Origin: Blastomyces gilchristii SLH14081
Taxonomy: Eukaryota; Ascomycota; Eurotiomycetes; Onygenales; Ajellomycetaceae
Direction of reading: 5' to 3'
Assembly: GCF_000003855.2 (NCBI RefSeq)
Contig: NW_003101678.1
Coordinates: 1,983,587 to 2,047,586 of the forward strand
DNA: 64,000 nt
Of the stretch, positions 21,410 to 32,749 are shown piece by piece; within the stretch, counting starts at the first letter, position 1, and the number at the start of each line of letters is the position of its first letter. Under the pieces are notes generated by a model. It was not told where the DNA came from and did no database searches. It saw nothing but the letters and a program-made list of their open reading frames with translations. The position numbers and the translations under genes were made by a program.

Positions 21410-24144
21410 GGGTACTGAGAGGAATTGGAAATGGAGAAGGATGATATAACTGTGCGGCGAGGTAGATATTGAATTGAAAGATGGTTTTCGTCAGCTCCTG
21501 GGGGGGGGGGGGTGAAAGGGTGCTGGCGACGTAGATATTTATATGAGCAGAGCGCAGCAGCTGCGGAGGCAGCTATTTATTACTGTTGCTTCGTGCATGC
21601 GGGCATAGTAGTGCAAATCATCCGCATTTCGCATGAGCGAGGTAATAATAGAGTGCGTTGATCATGATCAATGGTATTTTCATTGAATTGCACTGCATCA
21701 AAAGCAGTCCTCTTTTTGGCCAAAGGTGTTGTTTCCTTCCCGCGACTTGGGTCCTTGAAACGCGACCGCTTGGGTTTGCTATAGGCATATTTATAGCCAA
21801 CCGCCTTTGTTCAACGGTCTAAATATATTTCCCAACAGTCAGATATTGACTTGGTCATCCTGTTTCATTCCGCTGCATGTGTATCTCGTCAACACGGTGT
21901 CACAAATAAATCTGGCGCATCATTATGCAAGCTTCGCGCGAAGCTTGTCTCTACAAAAGCTCTCCAGGATAGAAAAAACTATCGATTTTAGACCAAGGGG
22001 GGGTGAGCATGCTGGGAGATCCGTAGTAAATTCAAAAAATTTTGTTGCTAATAAAAACAGTGAAAATGAAGCTGTTGTTGTCCATTTTGTGCTGTAACTA
22101 TATTAATAAGCTGCGCTATAAATTTTGTTTCCTTTGTGAGCATGTAACTAACTTAACTAACCAGAATACACTAAACATTGTCCTTTCTTCAATACATTAG
22201 TAGTTACACGGGAGATGAAGAATAAGTACTGTTTTTTAATCAACTATACTTTCAATCCTATCATTTTATAATGAATTGAAGCAAAGAATGAATCTGTCAA
22301 CTAGACTCTTTGAGTTATTCATCAATAAACTGCGTATAGTCTCAACCACAGTCAGGCTAGTGTATGCTGGTCATATGTCAAAAAGGATACAAATTTATGG
22401 CGCAAGCACTGGAGCAAGCAACAAAGAGATTAAGACCTTCGGGGCCACAGCGAAAAGAGAAGGATGCCTTAGTTAACTCCTTCTAATTTGCGAATGAGTT
22501 CGCTCGAAATGAAAAGAGCGGGTTGCAGGCCCTTGAGATGCGGGAGAGAAGGTTTGTTGTTTGTTGAGGACATCAAAGCTATCAATTTGTGTGGTTCCTG
22601 ACCGTCAGGGATGGACACAGAATACGATAATCCGTAACTACACTTTGCTCTCAAAAACCAGCTTTGGTATTGGTGTGTTTTGATGATCTGATGCGTGGCA
22701 GTCATGGCTTGTATCTCCAGTTGCGTGGAAACTAACGCGGTGTCGCAGACTCGCAGCTGGTGACACAGTCCCTTTGTGTCCTGCTGTGTACGGAGTTCTC
22801 CAGGGAAATAACGTTAACTAGGAATTGTAATCGGACACGGTGTGTGTTAGATGACTCCAGCTAGTATGTCTCAAGGCCTCTGTTGCTCGTATATAGCCTT
22901 CGACCATGCACACAGCAATCGCTGATTGCACCTACCAACTCGTGAAGAGCATTCATGCTCCCCATCATCCTCTGTTGGGAAATATAAGTATAGCTGCGGA
23001 TGCGAGGCCATAAACACAGAAGTTAATCTGTATCTGAGTGTCTTTTGTGACCCTGCTTCACCAAAATTTAACTGCCAACCCGGACTGTAACACAGTGTCT
23101 CAGCACGGCGATATTGAAGGTCTACCCTTTCCCCCCTCCCCCTGGAGCGCCCACATCTTAAGTATGGTAGTGATTTCTTTCTATCGCAAGATCATCAAAA
23201 GACCACACTGCCCCGAAGAATCACGAGCGTATCTCTCGGTGCACTGACACGCTTTCCTGCGCAGCCTAGACCCCGTCTTGCTATCCTATCTCTAGCCTCT
23301 TCTCATCCGATGACGGAAGAAGATAGAATTGAACCCAAAGATGGAAAGAAAACCCCCTCCCACTGCTTGCCGTGACTCTTTAATGTCATGATGCTGGTAC
23401 CGCAACGCCCCCAGAGTTCTTGAGTCGAGGGTCCCTGTCCCGCAACCCAGTCGCCGTAAACTCGGTAGTGCCACTGTATGTAGGTGGGGGGCTCTTCCAA
23501 CCCCATAGCCGAACACTCCACGTCACCAGCCGAGAGGAAGAATTAATTGTGCATTCAGGGGACGGGGGGGTAAGTAAACATCTCAGACCCGAGCGGTTGT
23601 GGCCTTCTGTCAATACTCAGTGGAATTGTTTGCAGATAGATTCGACCTGTTGACAGATCGCGAATCTACCTAGGTTGGTTGGAAGGGTAGGTCTCGAGCT
23701 GGTTGGTAGACTTTCCGCTAACTCCTCCGTTTTCCAAGGCAGTCCCTATTCATCCACGCCCCAGCTTCAATGAAATCAAAGTTTTGCCAGTTTTCTCTTA
23801 GAACCTATTTAATTCGATTGACTTGATATTTGGCAGGCTGTTATTCGGCGCCTTCTGTGCCACTGTTTTATGGTGAATCATTTGGATTACACTTTTCCAA
23901 ATTCAAGATATTTGATAATTCCTCCCATCCCTGGTGAGTTTCATCATATTGACATCGGAGGTTTAGCACCTTAATCGTGTTTTCCTGAATATCGATCGGC
24001 AACCCCCATGGGGAGACCTAGGAGCTGACATCAATGTGACGAAATATCTAAACGATATTTTCAAAACGTCACGCTGCTAGCAAATCCGATGCGCTTGAGT
24101 TTTGCCTTCGGGATATTGTAGCTGGAAGAAGGTAAAACTGGATA
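21410..24144. other. 2.7-kb gene-free stretch
   Basis: No gene is supported on either strand. Notable contents are a G run at 21501-21512, a perfect 20-nt palindrome at 21928-21947 and a TGTACGGAGTTCTCC motif near 22788. A minus-strand frame at 22469-22705 has ordinary-looking composition but no family match. Confidence 0.45.
21928..21947. repeat. Perfect 20-nt palindrome
   Basis: CAAGCTTCGCGCGAAGCTTG equals its own reverse complement across all 20 positions. It lies in AT-rich non-coding DNA. Confidence 0.6.
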
Positions 24145-24405
24145 ATGCCTCCCTGCTCACTACCTTACCCAGCCTTCAAAATCATGCGCGGTCACTGCAA
24201 ATCCTCCCTGACGTGGTATCGCACCATGGTCGGTAATCTCAATGTCGATGACCAGACACAGGCGCAGGACCCGAAGCTCAACCAGCCCGTGTTGTTGCTG
24301 ACCTCGCAACCGGGACCGCTGAATCTACCGGGCGCCGCCGATATGATGAGTGTCAAGGAGTGTGGGCACGAAGGGGCATTGGACATAGTTGGAGGCGAGG
24401 GATGA
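24145..24405 (+). pseudogene. Epoxide hydrolase (alpha/beta hydrolase) C-terminal relic
   Basis: The 86-codon frame contains IMRGHCKSSLTWYRTMVGNL, then PVLLLTSQPGPLNLPGAADMM and CGHEG. This resembles the cap-to-C-terminal part of fungal soluble epoxide hydrolases (a WYR(T/S)MVxNLN segment, then a strand leading to the catalytic acid and a His region). The catalytic nucleophile and oxyanion-hole half is absent upstream and the frame starts abruptly. The fragment is GC-richer than its AT-rich surroundings. I call it a truncated relic; an unseen upstream exon cannot be excluded. Confidence 0.5.
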
Positions 24406-25190
24406 GATCAATGAGGCTCTGTTGAGGTTTATTGAGGGGGGATAGGAAAGGTGAAAGTAGATACAGTAATGTAACGTAACTATCATATAGATTGTGTGGA
24501 AATTCCACGGCGTGCAAAGAAAAGAATTATTATACACCCTTTCCACCTTGTTCCTATAATCAGTACAGCATATCCAGATCCCAAGCAGGAAGCCCAGCTC
24601 TCACTCACTAGGATTCGCAAACTCATGGGATTGGTTATTTGCGGTATTTATGATATCAGCTAAGGAGGTTACATGCACCCCTTGATTATTTGATGGCAAT
24701 CCATTATGCCTGCTCTGGAAGGACAAGACAATATTCAAGCATCCCAAACCCCATATCGAATTAGTTGCAGTTATTTTAAGCTTCCCATCGAAATGCTTAT
24801 TTAACCACGGTTCCAAGGGGTTATTGGCGAAGCCCTAGTTAAGTTGCCGGACTCTAGTAGACCCTGACGAGTCCCAGGAGTTAAGTCCTTTGTTTTCCTC
24901 GACGTGAACACTAGGTGGGGTGTTGATAAATAGCGGAGCTTCATTCGGGGATGAAGATGGGATGATATCAGAGAGCAGTTCTGGTAGTTATATATAACCC
25001 CTCACTTCCTACCCCGCTGATGCTCCTATACGTATATAAATTCGGGATAACCTCCTTTCAACTTTTACATTGGAAAGAGTTTACTTTCTTCTACAACATT
25101 CAAATTTGTTTTTAAAATCATTTAAAAAGTACCGTACCAAATATACAATTCTAGTTTAAAAAAAGCACCCAATATAAAAACATCCCCAAG
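24406..25190. promoter_or_regulatory. Upstream region of the aldolase gene
   Basis: Non-coding. It has two TATA-like boxes (TATATATAAC near 24989 and GTATATAAA near 25032), the second about 155 bp before the start codon, followed by an AT-rich leader. Confidence 0.5.
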
Positions 25191-26060
25191 ATGTCCCTAA
25201 AATCCAACCGCGCCCTCCCCCTCCTCAACGCCGCCGTCGCCGGCAACTACGCCGTCCCCGGAATCTGCTGCTACAACCTCGAAGGCATCCTGGCCACCGT
25301 CCGTGCCGCCGAAGCCAAACGGTCCCCAGCCATGATCCTCCTCTTCCCCTGGGCCATCGAGTACGCCGGTGGCCTCCTCGTGCATGCCGCCGCCAGCGCC
25401 GCCCGCGCCGCCTCCGTGCCCATAACGCTCCACCTGGACCACGCGCAGAGCGCCGAGATCATCAAGCGCGCGGCAGACATGCAGCCGCTGACCTTCGACA
25501 GCATCATGGTCGACATGAGTCACTACGAGAAGGCGGAGAACGTGGTGCGGACGGCGGAGCTGGTGGCGTACTGCAACGCGCGGGGGATTGCGACGGAGGC
25601 GGAGCCGGGGCGGATTGAGGGCGGGGAAGACGGGGTGGCGGATACGGTGGAGGGCGGGTTGGAGGGGCTGCTGACGACGCCGGAGGAGAGTGGGGAGTTT
25701 GTGGAGACGGGGATTGATTGGCTCGCGCCTGCATTTGGGAATGTGCATGGCGAGTATGGCCCGCGGGGGATCCGGTTGGAGTACGACCGGTTAAGGAGCA
25801 TTAGGGATGCGGTGGGGGATAAGGTCAGGCTTGTGTTGCATGGCGCGGATCCGTTTACGAAAGAGATTTTTAACAAGTGTATTGAGTGCGGGGTGTCGAA
25901 GGTTAATGTCAATAAGGTGGTTAATAGGGAGTATGTGCGGGTGCAGAGCGAGAAGGCGGGAAAGGTTCCTATTACTGTCTTGCACGAGGAGGTAACGGCG
26001 GCGATGCAGAAGGCGGTGGAAGGGGTGATGGATATGTTGGAGTCGACCGGGAAGGCGTAG
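25191..26060 (+). CDS. Class II (zinc) fructose/tagatose-bisphosphate aldolase family protein
   Basis: A single exon encodes 289 residues. Class II ketose-bisphosphate aldolases use zinc held by histidines to cleave or form a sugar 1,6-bisphosphate. Visible elements are AVPGICCYNLE at the start, the zinc-ligand region ITLHLDHAQS, then TFDSIMVDMSHY, EAEPGRIEGGEDG, FGNVHGEYGP with a zinc His, VLHGADPF with another, and GVSKVNVNK in the phosphate-binding region. It resembles the tagatose/gatY-like branch and is shorter than the roughly 360-residue glycolytic Fba1, so it is probably not the housekeeping enzyme. It is intronless and markedly GC-rich within AT-rich flanks, unlike most neighbours. 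Transfer from bacteria or another fungus is possible but unproven. Confidence 0.9.
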   Translation: MSLKSNRALPLLNAAVAGNYAVPGICCYNLEGILATVRAAEAKRSPAMILLFPWAIEYAGGLLVHAAASAARAASVPITLHLDHAQSAEIIKRAADMQPLTFDSIMVDMSHYEKAENVVRTAELVAYCNARGIATEAEPGRIEGGEDGVADTVEGGLEGLLTTPEESGEFVETGIDWLAPAFGNVHGEYGPRGIRLEYDRLRSIRDAVGDKVRLVLHGADPFTKEIFNKCIECGVSKVNVNKVVNREYVRVQSEKAGKVPITVLHEEVTAAMQKAVEGVMDMLESTGKA

Positions 26061-26553
26061 TTAGCGGTTTTTCCATTAATATATATATATATATATTTTT
26101 TTTTCTACTCCATAGGTATTGAATATATGGTTATGACACTGCATTTTTACAAATTGATGATTCTCCATATATGTACAGAGGTAAAGAATGGAACAGAAAC
26201 AAAGAAAACAAAACAACCAACAAATTGAAAATATGTCGACAAAAGAGAGCTAAAAACCTGACGAAAAAGGAAAATAAACAAAAAAAGAACGGGCGAGAAT
26301 TTTTCAGTATCCCTGCACCCTCAATGCGCGAGACAGCGAACCCAGGGCTTTTTTCCGCTCTTTTTTTATTAGGGTTAGGCCCATCATGGAAGTCGTCGGA
26401 ATGCCACGGTACAGCGAACTGTAAACGAGAATGAAAGAGCTGTAGCACCAAAGATAGCAGATGGTGCCATCAAGTCCGGCGCTAGCAATTGGAGGATACA
26501 AACACAAATGACAAAATTTGAACAGAAACAGAGAGAGCTGTGCGATCCTATAT
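26061..26553. other. Convergent 3' region, aldolase / SDHB
   Basis: The gap contains an AT run (26079-26095) followed by a T tract, then A-rich sequence (26170-26290). It holds the 3' UTRs of two convergent genes, and no gene is seen. Confidence 0.5.
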
Positions 26554-27547
26554 CTATGCAAAGGCCATCATTTTCTTAATCTCCGCAATGGCCAAACCGG
26601 GGTTCAATCCCTTGGGGCAGGTTCTCGAGCAGTTGAGGATGGTATGGCATCTGTACACGCTCATGCTGTTGTCGAGATCAGCCTTGCGCTCCTCGGTCTT
26701 CTCATCGCGGGAGTCGATCAGCCACCGGTAAGATTGCAGCAGCAGAGCAGGGCCGAGGTATTCTTCCGAGTTCCACCAGTAGGATGGGCAGGAGGTTGAG
26801 CAGCAGGCGCACAGAATACACTCGTAGAGTCCGTCAAGTTTCTTGCGGTCAGCGGGTGATTGGCGGTGTTCACGGCCCTAGAATGAAATTGTGAGATGGT
26901 TTACTTTATAGATAGTTATATTGTGAGAGTAACAGAGATAGTGAAGCACATACGTCTGGAGATGGGGTGTCCCGCTGGAGGTAGGGTTTGATTGATTTGT
27001 ATTGTTTGTAGAAATAGGTCAAATCGGGGACTAGATCTTTGACTACGTAGGTGTGGGGGAGGGGATAGATTCTCGACTCTTTGGCAGTCTCAGTAGGGAT
27101 ACGGCCTGTATAGTTCATAGTTCAGTATAAATCAAGGTGGTACGTGATGTGTGGAAATGAAAAGTTGGACATACATAAGCAAGCCAACGTATTAACGCCG
27201 TCAATGTTCATGGCACAGCTACCACAGATACCCTCTCTGCAACTTCTCCGGAAGGTCAAGGTCGGATCCTGCTCGTTCTTTATTCTGATTAAGGCATCCA
27301 GTACCATGGGGCCGGTCTTATTCAGGTCGAGGGTGTAGTCTTGCATGTAGGGCTTCTCGGTGGGCTTGTCCGGGTTCCATCTGTAGACCTTGAAAGTCTT
27401 GAGTCTGGGGGATTCCGATGTCGCCGGGGTCTGATCTGCGATCTTGGAGCCAGACTCGACGGTGGCATAAGATCTCGAGGCTACAGAGGGGCGGAAGAGA
27501 GGACGAGAGGCAGCGATCAGGCGGGAGGTCGGGCGTAGGGAGGCCAT
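26554..27547 (-). CDS. SDH2: Succinate dehydrogenase iron-sulfur subunit (complex II), mitochondrial
   Basis: Exons 27547-27175, 27105-26954 and 26877-26554 give 282 residues. SDHB passes electrons from the flavoprotein to ubiquinone through three clusters. All ligand sets are visible: CREGICGSC with a later Cys in TLACLC for the [2Fe-2S], [12 protein letters not shown] for the [4Fe-4S], and [17 protein letters not shown] for the [3Fe-4S]. The Arg/Ser-rich N terminus ([19 protein letters not shown]) is a mitochondrial presequence. Both introns interrupt conserved positions and re-join exactly (LACL-CRIPT, TPSPD-GREHR). It is divergent from the beta-barrel gene across about 1.1 kb. Confidence 0.98.
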
Positions 27548-28677
27548 TTTGACGGATGTCTTTGGGGATGCCCTCCAATTGAAACGAGAGAGAAGAGTGT
27601 TGCAGATGGGATAATATGCGTAAAACGGTGTTGTAGTCGTCGTCTTATCCTTATTCCCAGTCTTCCTCCAGCTGGTTGCTGTGCTGTGTGCGAGATTAAT
27701 TGAGACGTCGTCGGTGATGCTCCGTGGTGTTTGGAGGATGATTCTCGCGCGGTGTCTTTCTCTTCTTCGCCGACCTCGGGAAGCGGGCGGGCCCGGTTAT
27801 GTCAGCAGAAGGAACTAGCCAATCATGGGACAGTGATTACCACATCGAACTTCATCTTGAAATTCTTATTGATATTTATGTTTATGCTGCGTATGCTAAT
27901 TAATATAAGTTGGTTAGACCGCTGACTGCCCTAACTGGCTATCACTACTCTGCTTATTCCTAGCATCCCATAGAGTAGTCCTCAAAAGATATCTATTATC
28001 CGCAGCTCCAACTCCCAATATGAAAGTCACGTGATATAACGCCCACCAACAAGCCCTAATTTCCTATTCCGGCCACGCTCAGCGTGCCAACCTCCTTACT
28101 GTCATCCATGTTGGCTTTATACGAGCCGCCAGGGGATAACAGGACGGACTAACCAGATACATTTATATCTTTGCAGGCCGTGTCAGATCGAGACGCTGCC
28201 GTCTCTACCCCTCTCACCACGGTGTGGACCATGGCCTGACACCCGGCTTCATCCTGAGAATTGATTCATTTCATTCTCCTGTCACTCACTAAACTTAACG
28301 CGGCAGCCCATCCATCCATACACTCCTTCTAGACAGATCGCGGGAACATCCTGCTTAACTCCAGTGTCTTCATTCAGCCCCTGACTCTCGGCGCAGAGGG
28401 AGATATTCTATCCGAAGTATCACCGCCTACCAGCAGGAATCGGGCCAGATAGCCCTGTGCTGCTCGCGTTGACATTTAGATACCCTGGAATCTGATATAT
28501 GGCCACCACCCCCGCCTCATTTGGCCTACTTAATCCTTTGCGCACGACGGGTTATCATGAATAAGAAAAAAATTTCAATTGCCGTTCCTGACACACTCGT
28601 TTAACTACATATCCGAAGGAAAAAAGCTCAGAAGAAATCGCTTCGGAAAAGTATATACATATAGGTATATATCTATA
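27548..28677. promoter_or_regulatory. Divergent intergenic region, SDHB / beta-barrel protein
   Basis: This is 1.1 kb with no gene signal. It includes CACGTG-like (TCACGTGA, 28027-28034) and pyrimidine-rich segments. The TCACGTGA E-box-type palindrome could bind a bHLH factor; that is inference. Confidence 0.45.
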
Positions 28678-29777
28678 ATGCCCCCATCAATCAGCACTAT
28701 CTCCTCCCTCACCCGCACAATCTCCTCCACGAGCATCCACAGCCTTAAGGATGAAGAACCCGCCCGCCCTCACCCTCTCCGTTCCTCGCCCACGGGCCCA
28801 CAACCCGAACACACCGCGATAAAACACGTCAAATCCGGTTCCGCGCAAATCTCCGTCTCCGAAATCCCCAAACGGAAGCCTGTCGCCTTCCCCGCCACTA
28901 CCACGACGACAACTGTAACAGCAATACCATACCAAGACTCCCCATCCGCGGAGAACGGCGCCGGCGCGGCCTCCACGAACCCACCCTGGCTGTCCTTCAT
29001 CGCCAAACTGAAACGTCCATTCCCTAAACTAACGCCAACCGCAGCATGGCCGACACGGCAGCCAGCATCAGAACCCGCAACAGCACCCGCAGCGACAAAG
29101 TCAGCAGCAAAGTCAGCAGCAACGTCAACATCAACGTCAGCAGCGGCAGCATCACATCTCGACAACATAAAAGCAAAGCTCCCCTTCCAGTCCAATAAAA
29201 AGAAACAGCGCATCTTCCTCTTCGCAATCGGCGGCATAATCCTGCTCCATCTTATCCTCGTAATCGGACTTGCAGCAGGGCTTTCCGCACGGAAGAACAA
29301 GGGCCAGGGGTACGGCGACCTGCCGCTACCCAGCGCCCATGGCGGGCCGTATACTGGTGATTTAACCTATTACGACCCAGGGCTGGGTGCGTGTGGGATT
29401 GAGAGTGCGGCTGGGGAGCCGGTGTGCGCTGTGTCGCAGTATTTGTATGATGCGGTGGCTGTGGGGACGAATCCGAATGCGAATCCACTGTGTGGGAAGA
29501 GGGTGCGGTTGAGGAGGGCGGGGAGGAGTGTGGATGTTACTGTTGTGGATCGATGTAAGTATTTATTATGTTGTCTTACGAGCCAGGGTTGTTCGTTACG
29601 TTGTATGGTGATATGTGCTGACTATACGATATTTTTGCCGTAGGCGTTGGATGCCAGCCGAATGATATCGACGTCTCGCTGAGCGTTTTCACGCAGCTGG
29701 CCTTGGAGGAGCAGGGGCGTGTCGATGTGCAGTGGGCGTGGTTGGAGGAGACACCTCTCCAACATCTGCGGGGATAG
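28678..29777 (+). CDS. Membrane-anchored double-psi beta-barrel (RlpA/barwin-like) protein
   Basis: Exons 28678-29554 and 29644-29777 give 336 residues. The first 177 residues are low-complexity, rich in Ser, Thr, Pro and Ala with an Ala/Lys/Thr repeat stretch, and likely disordered. One strong transmembrane helix (about 179-204, IFLFAIGGIILLHLILVIGL) follows a lysine-rich stop (NKKKQR). The C-terminal domain (about 222-336) has GDLTYYDPGLGACG, LCGKRVRL, VTVVDRCVGCQPNDIDVS and WAWLEE, the pattern of double-psi beta-barrel domains of expansin, barwin and RlpA relatives. Such fungal proteins are usually secreted and bind cell-wall polysaccharide; here the domain is held at the membrane. The start is the first ATG close to the conserved N terminus. 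Confidence 0.85.
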
Positions 29778-30326
29778 GTTGGTAGCTAAGTCCATCTCCG
29801 TCATGGGAGGTGGTATACTCCCTCCCTTCTGGATTTTGGAAATGCGAACTGGAATTTTGATTTTGATTTTGATTTTGATTTTGATTTTGATTTTGATTTT
29901 GATTTTGATTTTATTTCTTGATTTTGATTTATGAAACTGGTGTTTCATGTTTCATCGTTTCGTTTCGTTTCGTTTGATTTGGGTGATTGAACGGATTACG
30001 GTTCCTTGCTATATTGTTTTTGGTGTTTATTTACCCCCCTTGCACTCAACCCAATCTTTTCTTGAACTCCTCAGAGTTTCCAGCCCTTGACGGGTAATTT
30101 GGGAATATTCTTCTATCTTGTCGATATCGAATCCATTTAAATTGAACGATACGCCATTTACGTGCACTTCATATATCTCTATTTATTTTCTTTTATGCAA
30201 TGCCCACTTCCAGAGAAAAGGGTCTGTTAACCTCCAAAAATATTATCTTGCCATGATATGACGTGAATGAAATAATATTCATTTCCCTTCCCCCACTACT
30301 CACAATATTAGATCCCATATGCCAAA
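29778..30326. other. Convergent intergenic region with hexanucleotide microsatellite
   Basis: This 3' region lies between convergent genes. It contains the GATTTT run described separately and a GTTTC-type run at about 29940-29975. No gene is seen. Confidence 0.5.
29853..29932. repeat. (GATTTT)n microsatellite
   Basis: About ten perfect TTTTGA/GATTTT hexamers run from roughly 29853 to 29912, with two interrupted copies to 29930. It lies just after the stop of the beta-barrel gene and may be in its 3' UTR. Confidence 0.85.
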
Positions 30327-32111
30327 TCAATAATCGGGGAATTCCGCCTCAACCTCATCCCTCCACGCCCTAAGTCCACCCCGGATATCGCCCACCCACC
30401 TCTCACCTCCCCTATCAACACCCAGCTCTTTCAGCTTTCGCACCGCCACCTGGGAATCATTCCCCAATCTGCACACGACATGGATCGGCCTGGTGGGGTT
30501 CGCGTCGAGGAGAGATGAAGGGTACCAGGATGGGAGAGTTGTTGTCGCTTTGTTTGAAGTTGGGTGTGTGCCATTAGCCGCTGATTCAGCCGTGGAGTTC
30601 GAGTTCGATTGCACCGTGGAGGAAGAGGAAGAAGACGAGGACGACGACAAGATCAGCGACATGGGGATATTAACGCTCCCCTCCAACGCGCCCAGGCCAA
30701 ACTGCACTGCCTCCCGGACATCAATTAAGATCGGCTCCTCCCGCTCCACCTTCACCTCCTCCTCCGCCTCCGCCTCCGCCTGCAACTGCTCTCGATACCG
30801 CCTCCAATACTCCCGAGCCGATATCCGCTCCTCAACCCCCAACAGTGCCTGTGGACCCACCACCCCGCCACAGAACTGCACATAATCCATCAACCCACTG
30901 CGCAGTGAGTCCAGTGTAATCGTCCCCGCCGTTGGCGAACATGCCGCGCAGTTCCGCCGGCGCGGGCGCAGGCGTATGCTGCGGAAGGGTGGGTTGGAGA
31001 AGGCGGAGAAGAGATGGAGGGTTGGTGGGGTTGTTGGGGTTGCGGTTGTTGTTGTTGTTTGTGTGAGGATGCGGATCGTCTCGAGTGCTTGGAGGACGCC
31101 CATGAGCCCGACGACGGGGCCGATGATGCCGCCGTCGGCGCAGCTAGTAACGCTAGCGGCGGGAGGGGGTTTAGGGAAGACGCAGCGATAGCATGGTCCT
31201 CCGATGGTGGTGGTAGACGGAGAATTGTTAGTTGACGAGGCGGATGGCTTTTCTGCTGGCTTTTGGGGCGGGTAGTTGAGGACCATTAGCTGGCCTTCGG
31301 TGCGGAGGGCGGAGGCGGAGACGAGCGGTTTCCCCAGTAAGACGGCGGTATCGGAGATCAGGTAGCGGGTTGCAGGGTTGTCGGTGCAGTCGAGAATGAG
31401 GCCGTAGGGGCTGAAGATTGAGGGGGCCTCGGCGGGCGTAAGGTGGGTGTGGTAGGGTATGTATTTGGGGTGTGGGTTTAATCTGAAGGTTTTATATGTC
31501 AGTGGGACAGTTGGATGTGTCCAGCACAGAAAACAACAAGAACGTACTCTTTCAAATATTCAATCGCGCTATCAACCTTGAACTTCCCGACATTCTTCGT
31601 CCGATGTAGCACTTGTCGATGCAAGTTCGATCCTTCAACCGTATCCCCATCTATAATGCCGATCGTCCCAACCCCAGCTCCAGCCAGGTACATCGCAGCG
31701 GGGCATCCCAGGCCACCGGCGCCAACGATAAGAACCGACGATCCACGCAGTTTTAACTGCCCTGTAACAGAAACAGTTCACAAATTAGCACCGTAACTCT
31801 CATTTCATTTTAGGAATAGTTGTTATATAGACTAGGAGGAACTTACCCTCCAGCCCGATCTGCTCAACAATCATCTGCCGCCCATAGCGTCGATACTCAT
31901 CCTGCTCGAGCGGGTATCTCCGTATTCCTTCAGTAGGCTTTGTCCCCCCGTTCACAACTTCGGAACGACTTGTAGCCTCTGATGTTGCAGTCGTCTCCGC
32001 GGCAATCTGCCTTTCCGTTAGCTCGAGTTCTGCTTTGAGTTGGGAGAGCTGAGCTTCGGTGGTGGCGATTTGCTGCTGGAGGAGTTCGCGGGATTGTAAA
32101 AGATTCTTCAT
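30327..32111 (-). CDS. UBA4: Uba4/MOCS3: E1-like adenylyltransferase and sulfurtransferase
   Basis: Exons 32111-31847, 31761-31548 and 31482-30327 give 544 residues. Uba4 activates the ubiquitin-like protein Urm1 (tRNA thiolation, urmylation) and, in many eukaryotes, MOCS2A for molybdopterin. A coiled N terminus precedes the E1 domain: VGAGGLGCP nucleotide loop, [20 protein letters not shown], the zinc pair CYRC with CAAC, and the catalytic Cys in SCADGG. The C-terminal rhodanese domain has ILIDVRE and the persulfide Cys in [10 protein letters not shown]. An unusual poly-Ser/Ala/Thr insert (about 60 residues after PMSLIL) splits the rhodanese domain; low-complexity inserts here are known in fungi but this one is long. 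Both splice joins restore EG-QLKLRG and YLKE-LNPHP. Confidence 0.95.
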
Positions 32112-32749
32112 TTCCCCCCCTTCTGTTCTTTATCATGCTTTGTCTCCTTGATGCCTGCTCAAGGGAGTTGGCTGGTTGGTAGTTGTGGTGAGAAATGAAG
32201 ATTAGAGGGTGGGGTTGGTTGGGCGGGGTGAAAATTGATGGCCGGAGCTTAACTTTATTCCAATATCTTGTTATAGGGGAGCGGTGAAACGATTCACTAT
32301 GTAATAATTGAAAATAGTATATATGTGGCCTCTCAATCATTTCGCACTGTTTTTACGATGCTTTTTATTCTTTTCCATGGTGTCCTTTCACGGAAGAAAT
32401 GATATATACAATATTCAAATTGCCCTAGAACTTGAAACTCTATAGAAGAAACTCCATACACCGGTTCATTCATCCTATGGACGTCCCTTGAGCTATGCGT
32501 ATCCACACTATTCACCTATGTTTGCAATCTATCGCTACCACATATGAACCTTCTTAGACCTGTAGGACCGGAAACCGCCCAGTTAACTGCCCGAACAGCA
32601 CCGACACCCTCGTGCCGGTATATGCTCCAGTCGAAGAGATAACAAGACATCTTAGAGCAACAATTTGCGCTCATAAATATAAAGCATTCCACCATCTATC
32701 ATCCTCCCGCGGGATAAATCGCCTAAATAAAATGACATAATATACTCCT
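32112..32749. other. Intergenic region between UBA4 and SLX9
   Basis: No gene signal. It holds the promoter of the upstream-facing UBA4 and the 3' end of SLX9. Confidence 0.5.

Noticed and set aside
22469..22705. Minus-strand frame of 78 codons with ordinary amino-acid composition
   Set aside because: No recognised family, no signal peptide, no splice partner; probably chance.
25197..25985. Long minus-strand frames antisense to the aldolase gene
   Set aside because: They are shadows created by the high third-position GC of the real gene; their composition is Arg/Pro/His-rich without motifs.
29853..29975. Repeated units considered as a CRISPR-like or structured array
   Set aside because: It is a simple hexanucleotide/pentanucleotide microsatellite without spacers, in a eukaryotic genome.
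30493..31235. Plus-strand frames opposite UBA4
   Set aside because: They are antisense to conserved E1/rhodanese coding sequence and low-complexity (poly-Glu/Asp opposite poly-Ser).
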